A stretch of 64,000 nt of DNA, taken from Microcyclospora pomicola. Its lineage: Eukaryota > Ascomycota > Dothideomycetes > Capnodiales. Positions 11,473 through 21,943 of this stretch are shown one piece after another. Numbering within the stretch: the stretch's first letter is position 1; each line of letters opens with the position of its first letter. The position numbers and the translations under genes are program-made. The stretch lies in contig NHNY01000017.1 of assembly GCA_002786065.1 (NCBI GenBank), forward strand, positions 310,001-374,000, read 5' to 3'. The notes beneath the pieces are model-generated. The model did not search any database. It had not been told where the DNA came from and saw only the letters and a list, made by a program, of their open reading frames with translations.

Positions 11473-11865
11473 GGCAGTCTTATTCCCTGATTCCATCCAT
11501 AGGTCATGCATAACTCGACGAATGGTCAGGCTTGCACGTTGTATAGAACACCAACTCTCCGTCTGCGGAACGTGAAGCAAAGCGGAAAGAGTAGTTTCCT
11601 AGATGCGCATGATCGGAAGCTTCCTAGCGAGCATGTCTTTCTACGCTGGAATTGCCAGGGATATGTGTGAATGCGCGGCGCGTTTCAACAGGGCCTGAGA
11701 GAATGAGCATCAGACTTGCGTTGACTCTAGTATCGAATAATCTACGTGCGGTGTTCTTTATGGTTGAGAGCTTCGATCTCTCCGCGACGACCTTGAGGTT
11801 TCGTCGGGTGAAACGAGTTCTGGCTGTAGCTGTTGGACACTCTGCAAATGACGAAAGTCCATGAT
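11473..11865. other. intergenic, convergent 3' ends
   Basis: 393 bases between two convergent stops. Nothing beyond probable 3' UTRs is seen; a 70-codon plus-strand ORF here looks like chance. Confidence 0.6.
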
Positions 11866-12639
11866 CTAGCTGCGGCCATTTATAGCACGTGTTAGAGCTT
11901 GTCGAGCGCTGAACGGGCTAAGACTCGGTTTGCGCAAGGGTGATCGATCTGATCGACCATTCGACTGTGACCGATCACGACTGCGCTGGCGATAGCCTTT
12001 TCTGGTGTCACCGGCAGGACTGCCAGATCGCGACCGAGCTCGACTCCTCCTTGGCGTATCACGACCAGGACTTTTGGATCGGCTGGGAGATCGAAAATGG
12101 CGACCCCGACGATGGTTTGAGATCGGTGGATACTGTGTGGACTTCTGGAGTCTACGATGTCGAGAATCGGTTGAAGGATCCCCCCTTGAACGAGATCGAG
12201 ACCTGTTCGTAGAGATTGTCGAGACCGAACCGGAGCTGTATGATGATACGGAGCGAGAACGCCTGCCTCGAGCCTGACGACGACCGTCGTCAAGTTCTAC
12301 TGAATCCCTGATTGTAGAGTATCAGCTTTCGAGAGCCCAGAAGAAAGCACACGCCCGACGCCAGACTTACTTGGTCGACTGAAGTTTCGGAGATGGCTCT
12401 GGGATAGTGATCTTCGGTGCCAGCTTAGGGTTCAACAGCTGCTGTGTCCGCGACGGACGTGACGTGTATGGTCTCTCTTGCTGTGCGGCATTGCACTCAT
12501 AGCTGTAATGGCCTGCGACAGTCAGATTCCATGCGTGGTAAGTCAGACATAGACATCAATGAATACCTTTCTTCAAACACTTTTGACACAGCGTAGTGGC
12601 TGATGCCTTAGATGGGCCACCTGGCTTGTATCTGTTCAT
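11866..12639 (-). CDS. zinc-knuckle (CCHC) RS-rich protein, ZCCHC10-like (218 aa, 3 exons)
   Basis: Exons run 12639-12567, 12512-12371 and 12307-11866, with introns of 54 and 63 bases; the total is 657, divisible by three. The N-terminus MNRYKPGGPSKASATTLCQK leads into a single zinc knuckle, CX2CX4HX4C, with C18, C21, H26 and C31; the knuckle is split by intron 1 after codon 24. A conserved block (RPYTSRPSRTQQLLNPKL) follows, then a long Arg/Ser-rich tail typical of splicing-associated proteins. This is the layout of the fungal counterparts of ZCCHC10. RNA binding and a nuclear location are inferred from the knuckle and RS tail. A 133-codon ORF in another frame across exon 3 is a shadow caused by the repetitive codons. 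Confidence 0.8.
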
Positions 12640-13432
12640 ACTTGTTGCTGGATGAACTGTTCCCGTCTCCGCAGGATTGAGGATTAGAACTATGGGTAAG
12701 AGAACGAGATTTCCGCTAAAGGTAGTGTTGCAATCATCTCTCGTGGAGCAAAACTCAAGCTTTTGCTATTGCCTTTTTCGCGGCAAAAGGCAGAGGCGTT
12801 ATTAGGTGAACATTTCCAGTGTTCTGGGATCTCTCCGTAACATCGACATATATATGGAAGATATATGCGGTGAAGCAGTACAGGTAGGTACATTGAGGCA
12901 CAATGGCATCGAAGCACGGATGCATCCCGGTCATGTCCCAAGACTTTTTCTGCGGCCGGGCCCGCGGTTTTGTCAATTCACTTTCACGGCCTGTATTAGT
13001 GTGCACATGCAACGTCAAACGCACCTGGTCAGCAACCCTCACTGTGACCGGCAGAGGGCACGCTCGACAGTCCGATCATACCGCCTAGACGGTCCCAGTC
13101 CATTTCTCTCCGGAGCAGCTCAACCCTGCAACCCACTCATCACCTTGATAGTGTCGAGCCGGACTCTTGGGAGGGATTGTTAACAACCGACAGACTCAGG
13201 CTCGATGTGCACTCCGCACCATGTCCACATCTTTGGCTACGCAGTTGACGATTTTCCTTGAGCCGCCTGTTTCCTGAACTTCTTCCAGCAGAACCTTTAA
13301 TCAAAACTCATAACTCATTCGATTTGCGGAAGCCCCACGGCTTGTACGCCCAAGGAACAGCGGCTCTTGCCTCGTCATTCATTTACCAACTCACTTGGAG
13401 CTTCCTGCTACATCGCTACTCACCTTGGAGTC
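12640..13432. other. divergent promoter region
   Basis: About 790 bases between the minus-strand zinc-knuckle gene and the plus-strand R3H gene, both RNA-binding proteins. Short ORFs here have no support. The 5' UTRs of both genes must lie here. Confidence 0.5.
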
Positions 13433-16078
13433 ATGGCCTCGAATCCAGCAAACCCTGGCACAAAAGTCGAGAAGCTTTCATTTGCAAAAGTATGCCATGC
13501 TTCGTCACAAGCACTGTATGGAGGCTGGGCAAAAGCTGATATCCGAGTACAGATTGCGGCAGCCGGGATCAAGCCAGTGAGCGCACCTTTGGCACAGAAA
13601 GCCAGCTACTCGGACACCAAAGGTCCTGCTGCCGCTGTGTCCTCACAAGATGCGTCGACTGATAGAGTTCCTCCAACTTCGTCACAACAGCCATTGGTAG
13701 CTGTCCAGCCACGAAGAGTCACGCACCTTGCTGCGGAGAAAACACATATGTCGGGAGAGGACGGCCACGCCAGCCCGGAGGTGCTCGTACACGATGCAGA
13801 GCGCGCATCGCCAGTCAAGACACATAGTGATCCTGCATCATCAGGTTTACTGGTGCCGACTTCGGACGATACAGGAACTCAGGTATCGTCTTCGAGTAGC
13901 TCCGTGAAACCGTCTAGTCTGGACGGTAAGAGCACGGCATCCGGCACAACTTTCGCACTGGATGAGAAGGAATCTCTACGTCCGGATGATAGTGCCAGTC
14001 TCAAAGCTGTCGATGATGAAGATGTTTTCTCTGCTCCAAGCACTGGAAGAAGTGGCATGTCACTTGGCGAAGAGGGAACGAGAGCTTTCAACGAACAGCT
14101 ACATGAGATTGATTCGATGGAACAACCCCGATCATGCACAACTCCGCAGCGATTGGCACCGGGCTTGAACGTGTCAAGCGGTATGCTCTATGTTCCACCA
14201 CAGGGTCCAGGAATCGGGCATATACACATGTCTAGGAATGAGTCCCCCCACATTATCGATTCTTCACCCGACCCAAAGCTCCTCGAAGCGCTTGAAAGCC
14301 CGCGCGATCGGATTTGGGTGCTGAAACTCGAGCAGGACATATTTGACTTCGTGAAGGACACAAAGGAGAACTCGCTTGATCTTCCACAGTGCAATGCATA
14401 TCACCGCATGCTCGCGCACAAAATCGCCGATTACTATACTCTCGGTCACTTCGTGGACGATTCTGCATCTGCTGTGCGACTATTCAAAACTCCGAATTTG
14501 CGAATCCCCCCACCACTGACCGGTATCACTACACCATCCACTGCGACCAGCACACCGCCGCCTGCTGCTCCTCAGATGAAGATTCTGCGTCGTAACGACG
14601 GTGGCGCGGTTGGTGCAGATGGCCTGAGAACCGGATCGATGACGAATTCCGAGAATGGGGAGAGCGGCAATGAAGACGACAAGTCGAAACCCGCGACGCG
14701 CGAGGAGCGTGAAGCAAGGTATGCTGCCGCTCGTCTACGTATAATGGGCTCTTCCATGCCGTCTGATGTGTCAGAACCTCCGACCGAAGCGGAAGAATCG
14801 CGGACGAGCTCAGGGGCAGGCAAGAAGGGGCGCAAGAAACAGCGATCTGATAGCGAGGACGGATTTGAGGCGCGGTCTGCTTTTGTGCATTACGCTCAGC
14901 CTTATGGTCCGACCGCATTCGCACAGCCACCTTTCGCATATTCTGGCTATAGCGAGCAGACAGGCGCGCAGATGCATTCGCCAACGACGTATAGCAGCCA
15001 TGACGATGTCAACGCCTTCCGGCGCTATCCTCAACAAACTGTCGGTCCAGCTGCCTGGAACGGGCAGAGTCCGTCAAACGGTCCGCAAGCGAGTAAATGG
15101 TCGCAAGGCACGCCATCTGGCTATGACATCGCCAACGACTTTAACAACGCAATGTCGTTACACAGTCCAGCCGCATCCACTCATTCCTCTGGACAAGCAG
15201 CCAGGTTCGGTCCAGGCTATGGCAGCTCGTATTACCCGGAACCTCAGCATTCATGGCACCAGCAGAGCTCACAAATGTTGCCACAGTCACAGCCACCGTA
15301 CTCATACTCACAGTACGGTCATGTGCGCCCAACTTCATCGTCCAGCTACGGTCAAGACAGTCAGAGCTATCAGTTCGGTCAGCTCCCGAGTCAGACCTTT
15401 CCAGGTCGACCTTCAAGCAATCTTGAGCATCCTCTTCCAGGAAGCTACAAGAGTAAGCATTTTGATCCGCAGAGTCAGTCATTTGTACCCGGTGCTCCTT
15501 CATCGTATCGCGCTTTCACGCCACAAGCAACGACCTCCAGCAGCTTCAACACCGGCTACGGATTCCCTAGTCCACTCCAGCGTCAAGGCTCTTCCCAATC
15601 TCAAGCTTCGTCGTTTGGCTCCTCGCACGTGGGTGGTGGTGTCGCGCTTGCTCAACAACCTTCCCCACACGCTATGACACCGCATAGCCTGGTGCATCCC
15701 TTACCACAGCCAGTCTTCCCTCGGCAGGCGTCTCCGAGCTTACCCTTACCGCCGAAGCCATATTCCTCCTCGCAACGAGCGTCGCCACCTCATCGACAGC
15801 CGCAGGTCGACGCACAAGGCTCGACGTATGTGCCGAGTAGTATTGCTAAGTGGGGAGCTCCTGCTTCCTTACCTGCAAAGCCACCTCCGTCTAGCGAGCC
15901 GTTTGACACTTCGCGATATTCGCAGATGCAGCGTCAACCTTCGTATGGCAGTGCTGCTGCAGCGCGTAAGCCTGGGGCTCCGCTACCTACGGGATACGTG
16001 TCTCCATTACCGTCGAGCGTGTCTGGTCTACCAGTGGTCGTCAATGGGTCGAATCAGAGTACGCAGCGAAGCGCATAG
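13433..16078 (+). CDS. R3H and SUZ domain RNA-binding protein (860 aa)
   Basis: I join 13433-13489 to 13553-16078. The 63-base segment 13490-13552 (GTATGC...GCTGAT...TACAG) can be read through in frame, but splicing it gives the smoother N-terminus KLSFAKIAAAGIKP. The R3H domain lies at about 266-330 (DRIWVLKLEQDIFDFV onward), with the signature R304-x3-H308. A SUZ segment follows at about 361-417 (KILRR... to ...RLRIMGSS). The C-terminal half is Gln/Ser/Pro/Tyr-rich and disordered, as in fungal and animal R3HDM/encore relatives that bind single-stranded RNA and meet in granules. The function is inferred from the domains. A 303-codon overlapping ORF at 14766-15677 is a composition shadow. Confidence 0.85.
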   Translation: MASNPANPGTKVEKLSFAKVCHASSQALYGGWAKADIRVQIAAAGIKPVSAPLAQKASYSDTKGPAAAVSSQDASTDRVPPTSSQQPLVAVQPRRVTHLAAEKTHMSGEDGHASPEVLVHDAERASPVKTHSDPASSGLLVPTSDDTGTQVSSSSSSVKPSSLDGKSTASGTTFALDEKESLRPDDSASLKAVDDEDVFSAPSTGRSGMSLGEEGTRAFNEQLHEIDSMEQPRSCTTPQRLAPGLNVSSGMLYVPPQGPGIGHIHMSRNESPHIIDSSPDPKLLEALESPRDRIWVLKLEQDIFDFVKDTKENSLDLPQCNAYHRMLAHKIADYYTLGHFVDDSASAVRLFKTPNLRIPPPLTGITTPSTATSTPPPAAPQMKILRRNDGGAVGADGLRTGSMTNSENGESGNEDDKSKPATREEREARYAAARLRIMGSSMPSDVSEPPTEAEESRTSSGAGKKGRKKQRSDSEDGFEARSAFVHYAQPYGPTAFAQPPFAYSGYSEQTGAQMHSPTTYSSHDDVNAFRRYPQQTVGPAAWNGQSPSNGPQASKWSQGTPSGYDIANDFNNAMSLHSPAASTHSSGQAARFGPGYGSSYYPEPQHSWHQQSSQMLPQSQPPYSYSQYGHVRPTSSSSYGQDSQSYQFGQLPSQTFPGRPSSNLEHPLPGSYKSKHFDPQSQSFVPGAPSSYRAFTPQATTSSSFNTGYGFPSPLQRQGSSQSQASSFGSSHVGGGVALAQQPSPHAMTPHSLVHPLPQPVFPRQASPSLPLPPKPYSSSQRASPPHRQPQVDAQGSTYVPSSIAKWGAPASLPAKPPPSSEPFDTSRYSQMQRQPSYGSAAAARKPGAPLPTGYVSPLPSSVSGLPVVVNGSNQSTQRSA

Positions 16079-16584
16079 ACCATTCGACGAGCCGACCAGA
16101 GTGCTGCGGTTTGCTCTTTAATCGACATCCTGGGCATGAATGAAAATATGATGCCGACAGATTGCGCGTCACGGGATAAAAGTATGAATCAAGATAGAAT
16201 GTAGCATGTCATAACGAGATCAGCCATACAGTGTGTCTATATAACGATTCTCCTGCCGGTACAGTCATTTTTCATGGTTTTCTTGGTTTTCTGCTGTAAC
16301 GGACGATGGCCAGATATCCGCCATGGTATGAGCACCTGTGAGCGATACACTTGCTGGAAGACTGCAGTGGACATGCAGGTAGTTACGAGACACCGTGCGA
16401 CATTGCACATAATGATATTTTGAGGCTACAAGACGCTATCGTTACCGAGGACCTACAGTCCACCTTGAGCCACGTTCAAAGCTTATCCTTGGTCAGTCAT
16501 CGCCAACATTCGAGCTAACTACCCACTCGTCAAGCATTGTGCCAATTTGGCGTTCAGCCTACTACCACACCTGCTGTCTTACCC
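16079..16584. other. intergenic, convergent 3' ends
   Basis: About 500 bases between the R3H gene stop and the peroxiredoxin stop. No gene seen; it holds the 3' UTRs. Confidence 0.6.
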
Positions 16585-17484
16585 TCACGCGGCTGTGTCC
16601 ATCTTCGCAGCGGTGTCAGCCACTTCGCTGGCGACCTCTGCCGTGGCGCGATCCTCCGCCTGCGCATCGCCGCCCATGGTCGCGACCAACTTTTTGATCA
16701 CCTCGACGGTAGCCGCAGGTCCACCGCCTTCGGCAGCCAGGACTTCGCCGGTCTTGCTGACGACGAAGACGCCGCGCGTGGTGCCTGAGGGGCTCTTCTT
16801 GAAGCCGATCGCGCTGATCAGCGTTTGCGCTGGGTCGCAGAGAAGCGGGTACGGCAGGTTCTGCTTCGTTTTGAACGTCGTGTTGGCTTTCGGCGAGTCG
16901 TTCGAGAGGCCGTAAATGCTTAGACCGGTCGCGGTCAGGGGGGCGTATGAATCGCGGAAAAGGCAGGCTTGGGTCGTACCTGCACATTGAGAGGAACGTT
17001 AATACGTGAACTGCGGTGGTTCGTGCGAGTATGTTGGTTTTTGCTTACAGCCTGGAGTGCTCGCCTTGGGGTAGGTAAACAGAACTACACCAGCGCCGCT
17101 TGAAGCGACGAGCTTGGCCAGCGTTGTCTTTTCCCCATCGTTGGTCTCCACCTCTCCGCCGAAGCCATCAAGCTCGATCTTCTCGCCCTTGGTAGGCGCG
17201 GCAGCTTTCTTAGGAGCAGCGCCCTTCTTGCCTTTGACAGCCTCTTTTTCTACCTTGGCTGCGGTGGCATTGGCGTCGGCTGCTGTCTTGATCTCGGCTG
17301 TGTTGCTGACACCGCCTGCGCCTTCGGGAATACCACCGCTGGGGTCTTCGGCAGGGTTGGAAGCGGGCGGCGCATCTGCCTTGGGCGCATCATCTTTCTT
17401 GGTGACCTTTGGCTTTGCCGGCGCCTTCTTCTTCGCAGGCGGTGGAGCTGCAACTGGTGCAGGGCGCTTGCGCAATTCGACCAT
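16585..17484 (-). CDS. DOT5: Dot5/PrxQ-type nuclear thioredoxin peroxidase (276 aa, 2 exons)
   Basis: Exons run 17484-17049 and 16979-16585, with a 69-base intron; the total is 831. The first 100 residues are Lys/Ala/Pro-rich and strongly basic, fitting a nuclear or chromatin-associated protein. The AhpC/TSA-type domain follows (KIELDGFGGEV onward). The active site STPGCTTQACLFRD is created across the splice junction, with peroxidatic C146 and resolving C151, the atypical 2-Cys PrxQ spacing of yeast Dot5. Dot5 reduces alkyl hydroperoxides with thioredoxin and was found as a telomeric-silencing gene. An acidic/Ala-rich tail of about 40 residues ends the protein. The symbol is given by family resemblance. 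Confidence 0.85.
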
Positions 17485-18312
17485 GCTTGCGCGCGGTGAC
17501 GTGGAATATGGGTTTGCGGAGAGAAGTGGTAAGACAAGGTAAGCAGCTTCAGATCAATTCCGTGTCAATGACCTATACGAAAGCTATGTTACAGAGTGTG
17601 AGAGTGTGTTGGTGTAAAGGTGTGTACCCCAGCTGACGTCGAGGCAGGGTTGAGGAGGCACCGACTACGGAAGTGCGCCTCTTGTGCCCACTTTCCCATG
17701 CGGCGGAGTTAAAGCTCGCCAGGAGGCTGGAGCTTGGATACATGTGTCCGGGGAGCTATGGCGTAGTGCCTGCACATAAGCGCCCGGCCGCGTGGTTCGG
17801 GCGGGCAAGCGGGCCGAAAAGCCTCGTGGAGATCAAGTTTACCGCCATTGCGACACCAAGATCCCACAGCGAAACAACAGGTCGTGTCAGGCGATCTGAT
17901 CTTATACAAGTGTACAAACATACTGCCTGGATCAGCCCTTTGGTGTCCTACATGTCTGCCTAGTGGAGAAGTGACACAACTCCTTTGATCCTAAGTGACC
18001 CGATTACCGGGTCAAGTCACGGCTATTGATAACGTTTCCACCGGCGACGATCTACAATGACCACTTGCGTGATTCGTATAATCTACGACAGGTGGAACCA
18101 TTAACCTCAACGACTTGCAAGGAATATAAGTCTGTCATCACATGACTTGACGATGACTGTGCTAGAATAGCTGTCTGCGAGAGTCTCTGGCTGGTGAACA
18201 AACAACCAAGGGGCGCCTGCGAAGATAGCGGGCTTGAAGCATAATTATCGAGGCCGACCCGGAGATATGAAACCAGATAACACCCCGATACCGTCGGTTC
18301 CGTTCTGATCAC
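17485..18312. other. intergenic
   Basis: About 830 bases with no supported gene; the promoter of the peroxiredoxin gene should lie at its left end. Confidence 0.5.
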
Positions 18313-18936
18313 TCAAAGCCCTCCATACTGACCCACGTCGCGGAACATGGATTCAAGCTCGAATGCGTCCGTCTCAATCTGAGTCTCTTGCGCTCCTCGG
18401 CACTTGATCTGACGTACGTGCTTCATGAGATTGCTGCTACGAGTGAACTTGGCCTTGCAGAAGATGCATTGAACGATACTTTTGCGGCTCTTCTCTCGCA
18501 TATGTCTCCGGTAGTTCTCAATGGACGAGAAGCGTTGTCCTTTACAGCCATGCTCGAAACAGACCAATTCCGGTGACCGCTTTTTGCCACATTCGCAAAC
18601 TGTCTTCCTATGGGTCCCATCGTTGTGCATGCTTGACTCATACGTATGCAAAGTTTGCAGCACATTCGGCGCAGGCAACAGAGCTTGCGGCTGTAGAACC
18701 TTGGAGAGTGGAGCGACTGATGATACCACGCTTCTCTGCTCGGGATGAGGCATGTATGGATCTTGGAGACTTGGTGCTGGCGTCCTCGTATGGTGCGTCA
18801 ATGGGGGCCAAGTGACAACGTTTTGATCGCCGTTCGGCAGAAATGTCGTGCTGTCAGTCAGAAGTCCGGGCTCTAAGAGGAGACTGTTGGAGGTGTCGTT
18901 GTCGGGCGCACCAAGATTGTACAAAGAGTGGTTCAT
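18313..18936 (-). CDS. small zinc-finger protein, probable transcription factor (207 aa)
   Basis: A single-exon ORF from the ATG at 18936. The N-terminal 110 residues are Pro/Ser/Leu-rich and disordered. A Cys/His-rich region at about 112-180 has one irregular finger (CFEHGCKGQRFSSIENYRRH, C-x4-C-x12-H with no clear second His). It is followed by CIFCKAKFTRSSNLMKHVRQIKC without its last residues, a C-x2-C-x12-H-x5-C finger. This pair is typical of small fungal C2H2 regulators. The C-terminus is short and acidic. The target genes are unknown. An extra N-terminal exon is possible because the sequence before the finger is poorly conserved in such proteins. Confidence 0.6.
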   Translation of the reverse strand: MNHSLYNLGAPDNDTSNSLLLEPGLLTDSTTFLPNGDQNVVTWPPLTHHTRTPAPSLQDPYMPHPEQRSVVSSVAPLSKVLQPQALLPAPNVLQTLHTYESSMHNDGTHRKTVCECGKKRSPELVCFEHGCKGQRFSSIENYRRHMREKSRKSIVQCIFCKAKFTRSSNLMKHVRQIKCRGAQETQIETDAFELESMFRDVGQYGGL

Positions 18937-20311
18937 GGTCGAAGATGATGTGTAAGGGGGTCATTCGCTTGCCGTACCGCTTCTACAACTGGACAAATAA
19001 TATATGAACCGCACGAGCATCCAGCGGCACAGCAACTGCACGCTCGTTGCTGAACCTGCTTCACTACTCACACGCGCTTGAGCGGCACAGCAGCCTCAAC
19101 ATTGACGCCAACACGTCCACGATCAAGGGTGTACCATAACGCCAAGACCCAGCGGTACCATTAGCAACCACTCACAACATGACGGCTAACACCAACAACA
19201 TGAACATTGCAGATCATTCTTTATGAGTTCATCCCGCGCAGATCGATTGCGCTTCCCCCGACCTTTTGCAGAATGTCCTCAAGAGGCATTCGCAGCCTGG
19301 ATGCAGACGCACAGCTGAGTTACTGTGTCATGTCCTTGGCATGACGCTCGTGCCGAACAAATACACCTGAGATCAGCAGTGTATGACTGTGATTAGTGCA
19401 GATCGAGCGAGGCGTCCAGCAGTTAGTACGGCATATAGCACGGAGCAACCACCTGCCGACTGGCCCAACAAGCGTTGTTGTTCGCGCCTTTGATCTTGGC
19501 GCTGCAGGGAGCGCACATCCAGGTTACAACCACTTTAGATACATCTCGCGGACCGAGAGAAACATCTGTATGTATCCCCGCACGAGAACCTCAGTCAGAC
19601 CTTCTTTACCGACCGCTACCGCACAACGTAGCTAGTCAAACGGAAGCGCGCAGTCGCGACCGGCACCATGATTGGTATTATAGCGTTCCTCATGTCGCTG
19701 GCGAGCTGTTGTTTCGACCGTAATTAGCTCTTCCTTGGCGTGCGCTAAACCCCACGAATTGGGCGGCTGCGTCTTACCAGAGACCCACTTGGACTGAGCT
19801 TACATCGTCTCGCCTACTTGTTTGCGCCGGCAAATTGCGACCTTGCTTCCTTCGACCGTGAGCACGTTGCAGCTACTGGGCACATGATGCCACGCTCCTC
19901 CGCATCTGCCCCGCCATAAGTGTTCTTCCAATGATGCCGCCAGGTCACGCCGGCAATCCCATCAAGAGATCTGCACAAGCACTCAAAGTCTACTGGTTCG
20001 ATCTTGGGGAAGAAGATACGACCTCGAAGCGCTGCCGGAGTCTGTCAATGTAACGGTCCTCCGACTAATTTCGCCAACTCCCTTGGCATGGCCTTCGGGT
20101 CCGCCTTGTAGTGTGATTGAGATCATTGATCGCCGACAGCTGAATATGCGCAACCGCATATCTTTGCCAATGTCCATGAGCCCGTGTCTTTGGTCTCGGG
20201 ACTTGGGTCGTCGTTTCGACCTTAACAAATTCTCAATCGAACTTTGTCTTCACGATTGACACAAATATATCACTTGCGAGATCACCCAGTAACCAAGAAA
20301 CTGACATCGCC
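18937..20311. other. intergenic, about 1.4 kb
   Basis: Divergent spacer between the zinc-finger gene and a GPI-type secreted protein gene. Several 60-80 codon ORFs occur in overlapping frames without any domain or signal peptide. No repeat or RNA gene is visible. Confidence 0.5.
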
Positions 20312-21093
20312 ATGAACGCGCCCATGTTTCTTATGGCAGTGGCTGCACTATCCTCCCTGTGCCATGCGCAAGCGAGAGCAGAAGTCAGGTCAGGCTCTCG
20401 TCTACGACGTTGTTGTACGCTTTCGCTGACGTACATTCCAGCCTGGCACCCCTTCCCCCTGCCACCAGCAACAACACGTTTCTGAATGTCACGTTCTCTG
20501 ATCCTGGAGCAGTAAACTGCGGGCAATCGACGGCGGCGCAAAACGAATCGGTCACTATTATGATTCGGACTTTCGCTACGGAGCTAGTCTGCATGAATCT
20601 GGACTATATTTTCACGCATCCCAATGTTTCTTTCGCACCAGGCGAGATCGGTGCAGACGCTGTGTACAATGGAAATCGTTACATGCTTTCCACCTCTGCC
20701 AGCAGCAATATGGTTGGTTGGTCGCCCTCGACCTACAACTACAGTCAGATCTTTTTCTCGCAGCTACGAGCCAGCCTTGACGATGCAGAGGATGACTCTA
20801 AGCTCGGCAGGATCATGATCCGAACCTTTGCAGACTCCGGCTGTCCAAGCAATGGCCTGAATTACAGCTTGAATCCTCCTTGGTACTCTTGGAATTGTGC
20901 CGACGAGACAGGTCACTGCAGCACTCTACCGTTCAGCGTCAAGAGCGTCCTCTTCTCGGGAGTGAACGCCGACGAGGCCCCTGGGCAATCAGGCTGTGTG
21001 ACTGCCGTAAAGTATGACGCAGCTACATCGACTCGAGTCAGTTTGTTCGCCGTTGGCTCTATTGCTAGCCTCGCTGTGCTCCTGATGTTCTGA
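20312..21093 (+). CDS. secreted, probably GPI-anchored protein of unknown function (242 aa, 2 exons)
   Basis: Exons are 20312-20388 and 20442-21093, with a 53-base intron (GTCAGG...GCTGAC...TTCCAG); the total is 729. The start is chosen because it supplies a good signal peptide (MNAPMFLMAVAALSSLCHAQA) that the longer downstream ORF lacks. The mature part has many N-glycosylation sequons (NNT, NVT, NYS) and six or so cysteines. It ends with a hydrophobic tail (VSLFAVGSIASLAVLLMF), the form of a GPI-attachment signal. It is probably a cell-wall or plasma-membrane surface protein. I do not recognise a family. Confidence 0.72.
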
Positions 21094-21554
21094 TCACACG
21101 CGCGCGATGGGAACGTTGTTTGCGCAGCAGGCCACAAACATCCTTCCAAAGTCATGGAGTCGGAAAGGAAATCTCTCACACACACTGTGTCCTTGCATCA
21201 AAGTAGATAGACTTCGAAATGGCTCACGAATGGATCAATGTTCTATCATCTTTCCCAAATGTCACTTCATTTCCAAATTCATGGAACACTTTAGCGGAGA
21301 ATCGCCTCGTATTCGCTACATCGGCACGGTCGAGTAGCATCAAAATGTAACATTCACAGCGTGAACCTCATCTAGAGAGCACGTATCGGCCAGTCGGTCA
21401 AGACTAAGGAGCGCATGGTCAAGAGGGGGAAAGAGTGAAGTTCTGCATATCAATGGCCTGCACAGAGCTCTCTGCTTCCCTGCCTTTCCTACTCCTCTCC
21501 ACTATCTCTACAAATCGGCTGCCCGGCTTTGTGATCCAACTTAACTCTCTACGA
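21094..21554. other. intergenic, convergent 3' ends
   Basis: About 460 bases between two convergent secreted-protein genes. Nothing is supported here beyond 3' UTR sequence. Confidence 0.55.
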
Positions 21555-21943
21555 TTAAGATTCGGCTGTTGCAACATCGGTCAGTGCTGTCGTGCGGGAT
21601 GCAGCACGATGAGGACGATACGTACGGGTGCAAGTGTAATATGGTGAAGGGCAGACCGAGGTTCCGCAAGCAGGAGTTGTCAATTGACAGGACCCTTTGC
21701 ACTGCATCTGGTAGTTGTCGCTAGATGAATCTTCCTCCTCGAAGTAACATTTGGCCACGCAGTCGTCCACTGGATTTGGTCAATTGGGGCTTGGCCGATC
21801 AAAGGTGGATTACACTGACCATTGGTCCATGGACCGATAGGATTTTCACCATCCACCTGTGCGCCCTGTGAGCACACAGGAACGTCGGCCAATGCCATCG
21901 AAGCGAAGGCTGCGAACCAGGCTACAAGGCTCCTGAGCTTCAT
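21555..21943 (-). CDS. small cysteine-rich secreted protein, effector-like (92 aa, 3 exons)
   Basis: Exons run 21943-21820, 21769-21626 and 21565-21555; introns are 50 and 60 bases and the total is 279. A signal peptide (MKLRSLVAWFAAFASMALA) leads into a mature domain of about 73 residues with eight cysteines, including DDCVAKC, QCKGSC and ACGTSVC, an even number that fits four disulphides. The last coding exon is only 11 bases; if its intron is retained the frame stays open for 20 more codons because the intron is 60 bases. Small Cys-rich secreted proteins of this kind are candidate effectors or antimicrobial proteins, but no function can be assigned. Confidence 0.65.

Noticed and set aside
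11892-12293. 133-codon minus-strand ORF
   Set aside because: It overlaps exon 3 of the zinc-knuckle gene in another frame. The spliced RS-rich reading is far better supported.
14766-15677. 303-codon plus-strand ORF inside the R3H-SUZ gene
   Set aside because: It is an alternate-frame shadow of a Gln/Ser/Pro-rich coding region; repetitive codons keep the second frame open.
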